Assembly (NCBI GenBank): GCA_903858915.1
Contig: CAIOKL010000150.1
Coordinates: 1-14,023 of the forward strand
DNA length: 14,023 bases
Reading direction: 5' to 3'
Source of the DNA: an uncultured Alphaproteobacteria bacterium
Lineage (GTDB): Bacteria > Pseudomonadota > Alphaproteobacteria > Rickettsiales > UBA1997
The notes beneath the pieces were generated by a model that saw only the letters and a list, made by a program, of their open reading frames with translations, did not search any database and had not been told where the DNA came from. The position numbers and the translations under genes were made by a program. Numbering within the stretch: the first letter of the stretch is position 1; every line of letters starts with the position of its first letter. Shown piece by piece: positions 13,101 to 14,023 of the stretch.

Positions 13101-13931
13101 TTACAAAGAAAAAAATAAAATTAACAATCCGATGATTATTCGATAATAACCAAAACTCGCAAAGCTATGAGTCGCAATGAATCTTAGAAGCCATTTTATA
13201 ACGATTAACGAAGAAATAAATGACGAAATAACGCCAACTAAAATTAATTCAAAATCATCAAAAGATAAAATTGCAAAATTTTTATAAATATCAAAAAGAC
13301 ATGCCGAGCCGATGGTTGGAATTGCCAAGAAAAATGAAAATTCCGTCGCCACTTTGCGCTCAACACCAAAAAGCATCGCGCCCATAATTGTCGCACCCGA
13401 ACGGGACACCCCCGGAATCATCGCCAAACATTGAAAAAAACCAATCGCGAGCGCGGTGGGTTTTTGAATATCTTCGATATTTTTTACAACAAATTTTTTA
13501 TGAAATTTTTCAATTAAAATTATGACAACGCCTCCGGTTATTAAAGAAAAAGCGATTACTAAATTTGAAAATAAATATTTTTTTATGAATTCATGCGCGA
13601 GTAAGCCGATTACTACAGCGGGAATGAAGGCGAGGGCAAGATTATCAATAAATTTTTGATTATTTTTGTCATAAAATTTAAGCAAAGTGCTATTAAGTTT
13701 TTTAAAATAAATAACCGTAATTGCCGAAATTCCACCAATTTGAATGGCAATTTCAAAAACATTATTTTTTATCGAATCGAAATTTAAAATTTGCGAAAAA
13801 ATAATCAAATGCGCCGTTGAAGAAACGGGAATAAATTCGGTCAAACCTTCGATAAATCCTAGAATAATAATGAATTCGTTATACCTGAATATAAAAAAAT
13901 ATGGCTTGATTTTCTCTAAATCTATTGGCAT
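13101..13931 (-). CDS. uppP: Undecaprenyl-diphosphatase UppP (BacA)
   Basis: UppP is an integral inner-membrane phosphatase. It converts undecaprenyl diphosphate to the monophosphate, recycling the lipid carrier for peptidoglycan and O-antigen synthesis, and its overproduction gives bacitracin resistance. The conserved N-terminal motif GFIEGLTEFIPVSSTAH spans 25-41, with Glu28, Glu32, Ser38 and His41. The usual SSTGH reads SSTAH here. The second motif is PGVSRSGAT at 173-181 (Arg177). The remaining sequence is a series of hydrophobic helices, as expected. At 276 aa it is of normal length. The first 19 residues before the conserved start are somewhat longer than usual, but no later Met lies before the motif. 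The dnaE fragment starts 3 bp downstream in the same reading frame. Confidence 0.96.
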   Translation of the reverse strand: MPIDLEKIKPYFFIFRYNEFIIILGFIEGLTEFIPVSSTAHLIIFSQILNFDSIKNNVFEIAIQIGGISAITVIYFKKLNSTLLKFYDKNNQKFIDNLALAFIPAVVIGLLAHEFIKKYLFSNLVIAFSLITGGVVIILIEKFHKKFVVKNIEDIQKPTALAIGFFQCLAMIPGVSRSGATIMGAMLFGVERKVATEFSFFLAIPTIGSACLFDIYKNFAILSFDDFELILVGVISSFISSLIVIKWLLRFIATHSFASFGYYRIIIGLLILFFSL

Positions 13932-14023
13932 TATTTTCTAAAAAAATTAGTGCTTTTTACCATTTTTAAGAGTAAATTAATGAATAAACTAAATCGTTAA
14001 AGAAATAATGATTACTTTTATGA
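13932..14023. promoter_or_regulatory. Region upstream of uppP, with a possible divergent gene start at the window edge
   Basis: This AT-rich stretch lies upstream of uppP and probably holds its promoter. No clear -10/-35 pair is distinguishable. On the + strand an ATG at 14008-14010 opens a frame (MITFM) that continues past the end of the window. It may be the start of a divergent gene, but five codons cannot support a call. An earlier + strand ATG at 13980 stops after six codons. On the - strand every frame carries stops here, so no dnaE N-terminal sequence directly precedes uppP within the window. Confidence 0.3.

Noticed and set aside
13095..13160. Split-intein remnant at the start of the dnaE fragment
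   Set aside because: The protein enters polymerase homology within about 15 residues, and there is no intein-C block with a terminal His-Asn before a Cys or Ser.

Overview
The window looks like part of a compact, AT-rich (roughly 30% G+C by eye) Gram-negative genome, most likely an alphaproteobacterium of the Rickettsiales or a similar host-associated lineage. This rests on base composition, a VirB11 type IV secretion ATPase, a short lipoprotein of the alphaproteobacterial DUF3035/BamF type directly after lspA, and very tight gene packing. lpxD and lptD together imply that the cell makes lipid A and exports LPS. That argues against LPS-free groups such as the Anaplasmataceae. The placement is an inference and I could not test it by search.

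Layout, left to right. Bases 1-350 hold the C-terminal end of a porin-like outer-membrane beta-barrel. virB11 and lpxD follow on the + strand. fmt lies on the - strand, ending 1 bp from lpxD. From 3408 to 9539 there is a run of + strand genes: lspA, a small lipoprotein, yajC, secD, lptD, trxA and a short glutamine-synthetase-like protein. Several of these junctions overlap or abut (ATGA, TAATG, TAA-ATG). mltA (-) and ychF (+) are divergent. At the right end, uppP and a 397-residue piece of DNA polymerase III alpha are read on the - strand, with uppP first.

Most of the genes serve the envelope. LpxD acylates the lipid A precursor and LptD inserts LPS in the outer membrane. LspA matures lipoproteins, here the small lipoprotein and MltA. 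YajC and SecD assist Sec export, UppP recycles the undecaprenyl carrier, and MltA cleaves murein. Fmt, TrxA and YchF are general housekeeping genes.

Three things stand out. First, the dnaE piece contains only the clamp-binding and OB region and starts with its own ATG 3 nt after uppP, with no polymerase domain anywhere in the window. Second, the protein after trxA keeps most glutamine synthetase active-site motifs, but lacks the N-terminal beta-grasp domain and has Gln where a metal-binding His is expected. Third, virB11 stands alone, without other type IV secretion genes. In addition, none of the 14 visible gene starts has a recognisable Shine-Dalgarno sequence. No tRNA, rRNA, CRISPR or insertion sequence was seen, and no stretch over 300 bases lacks a gene.
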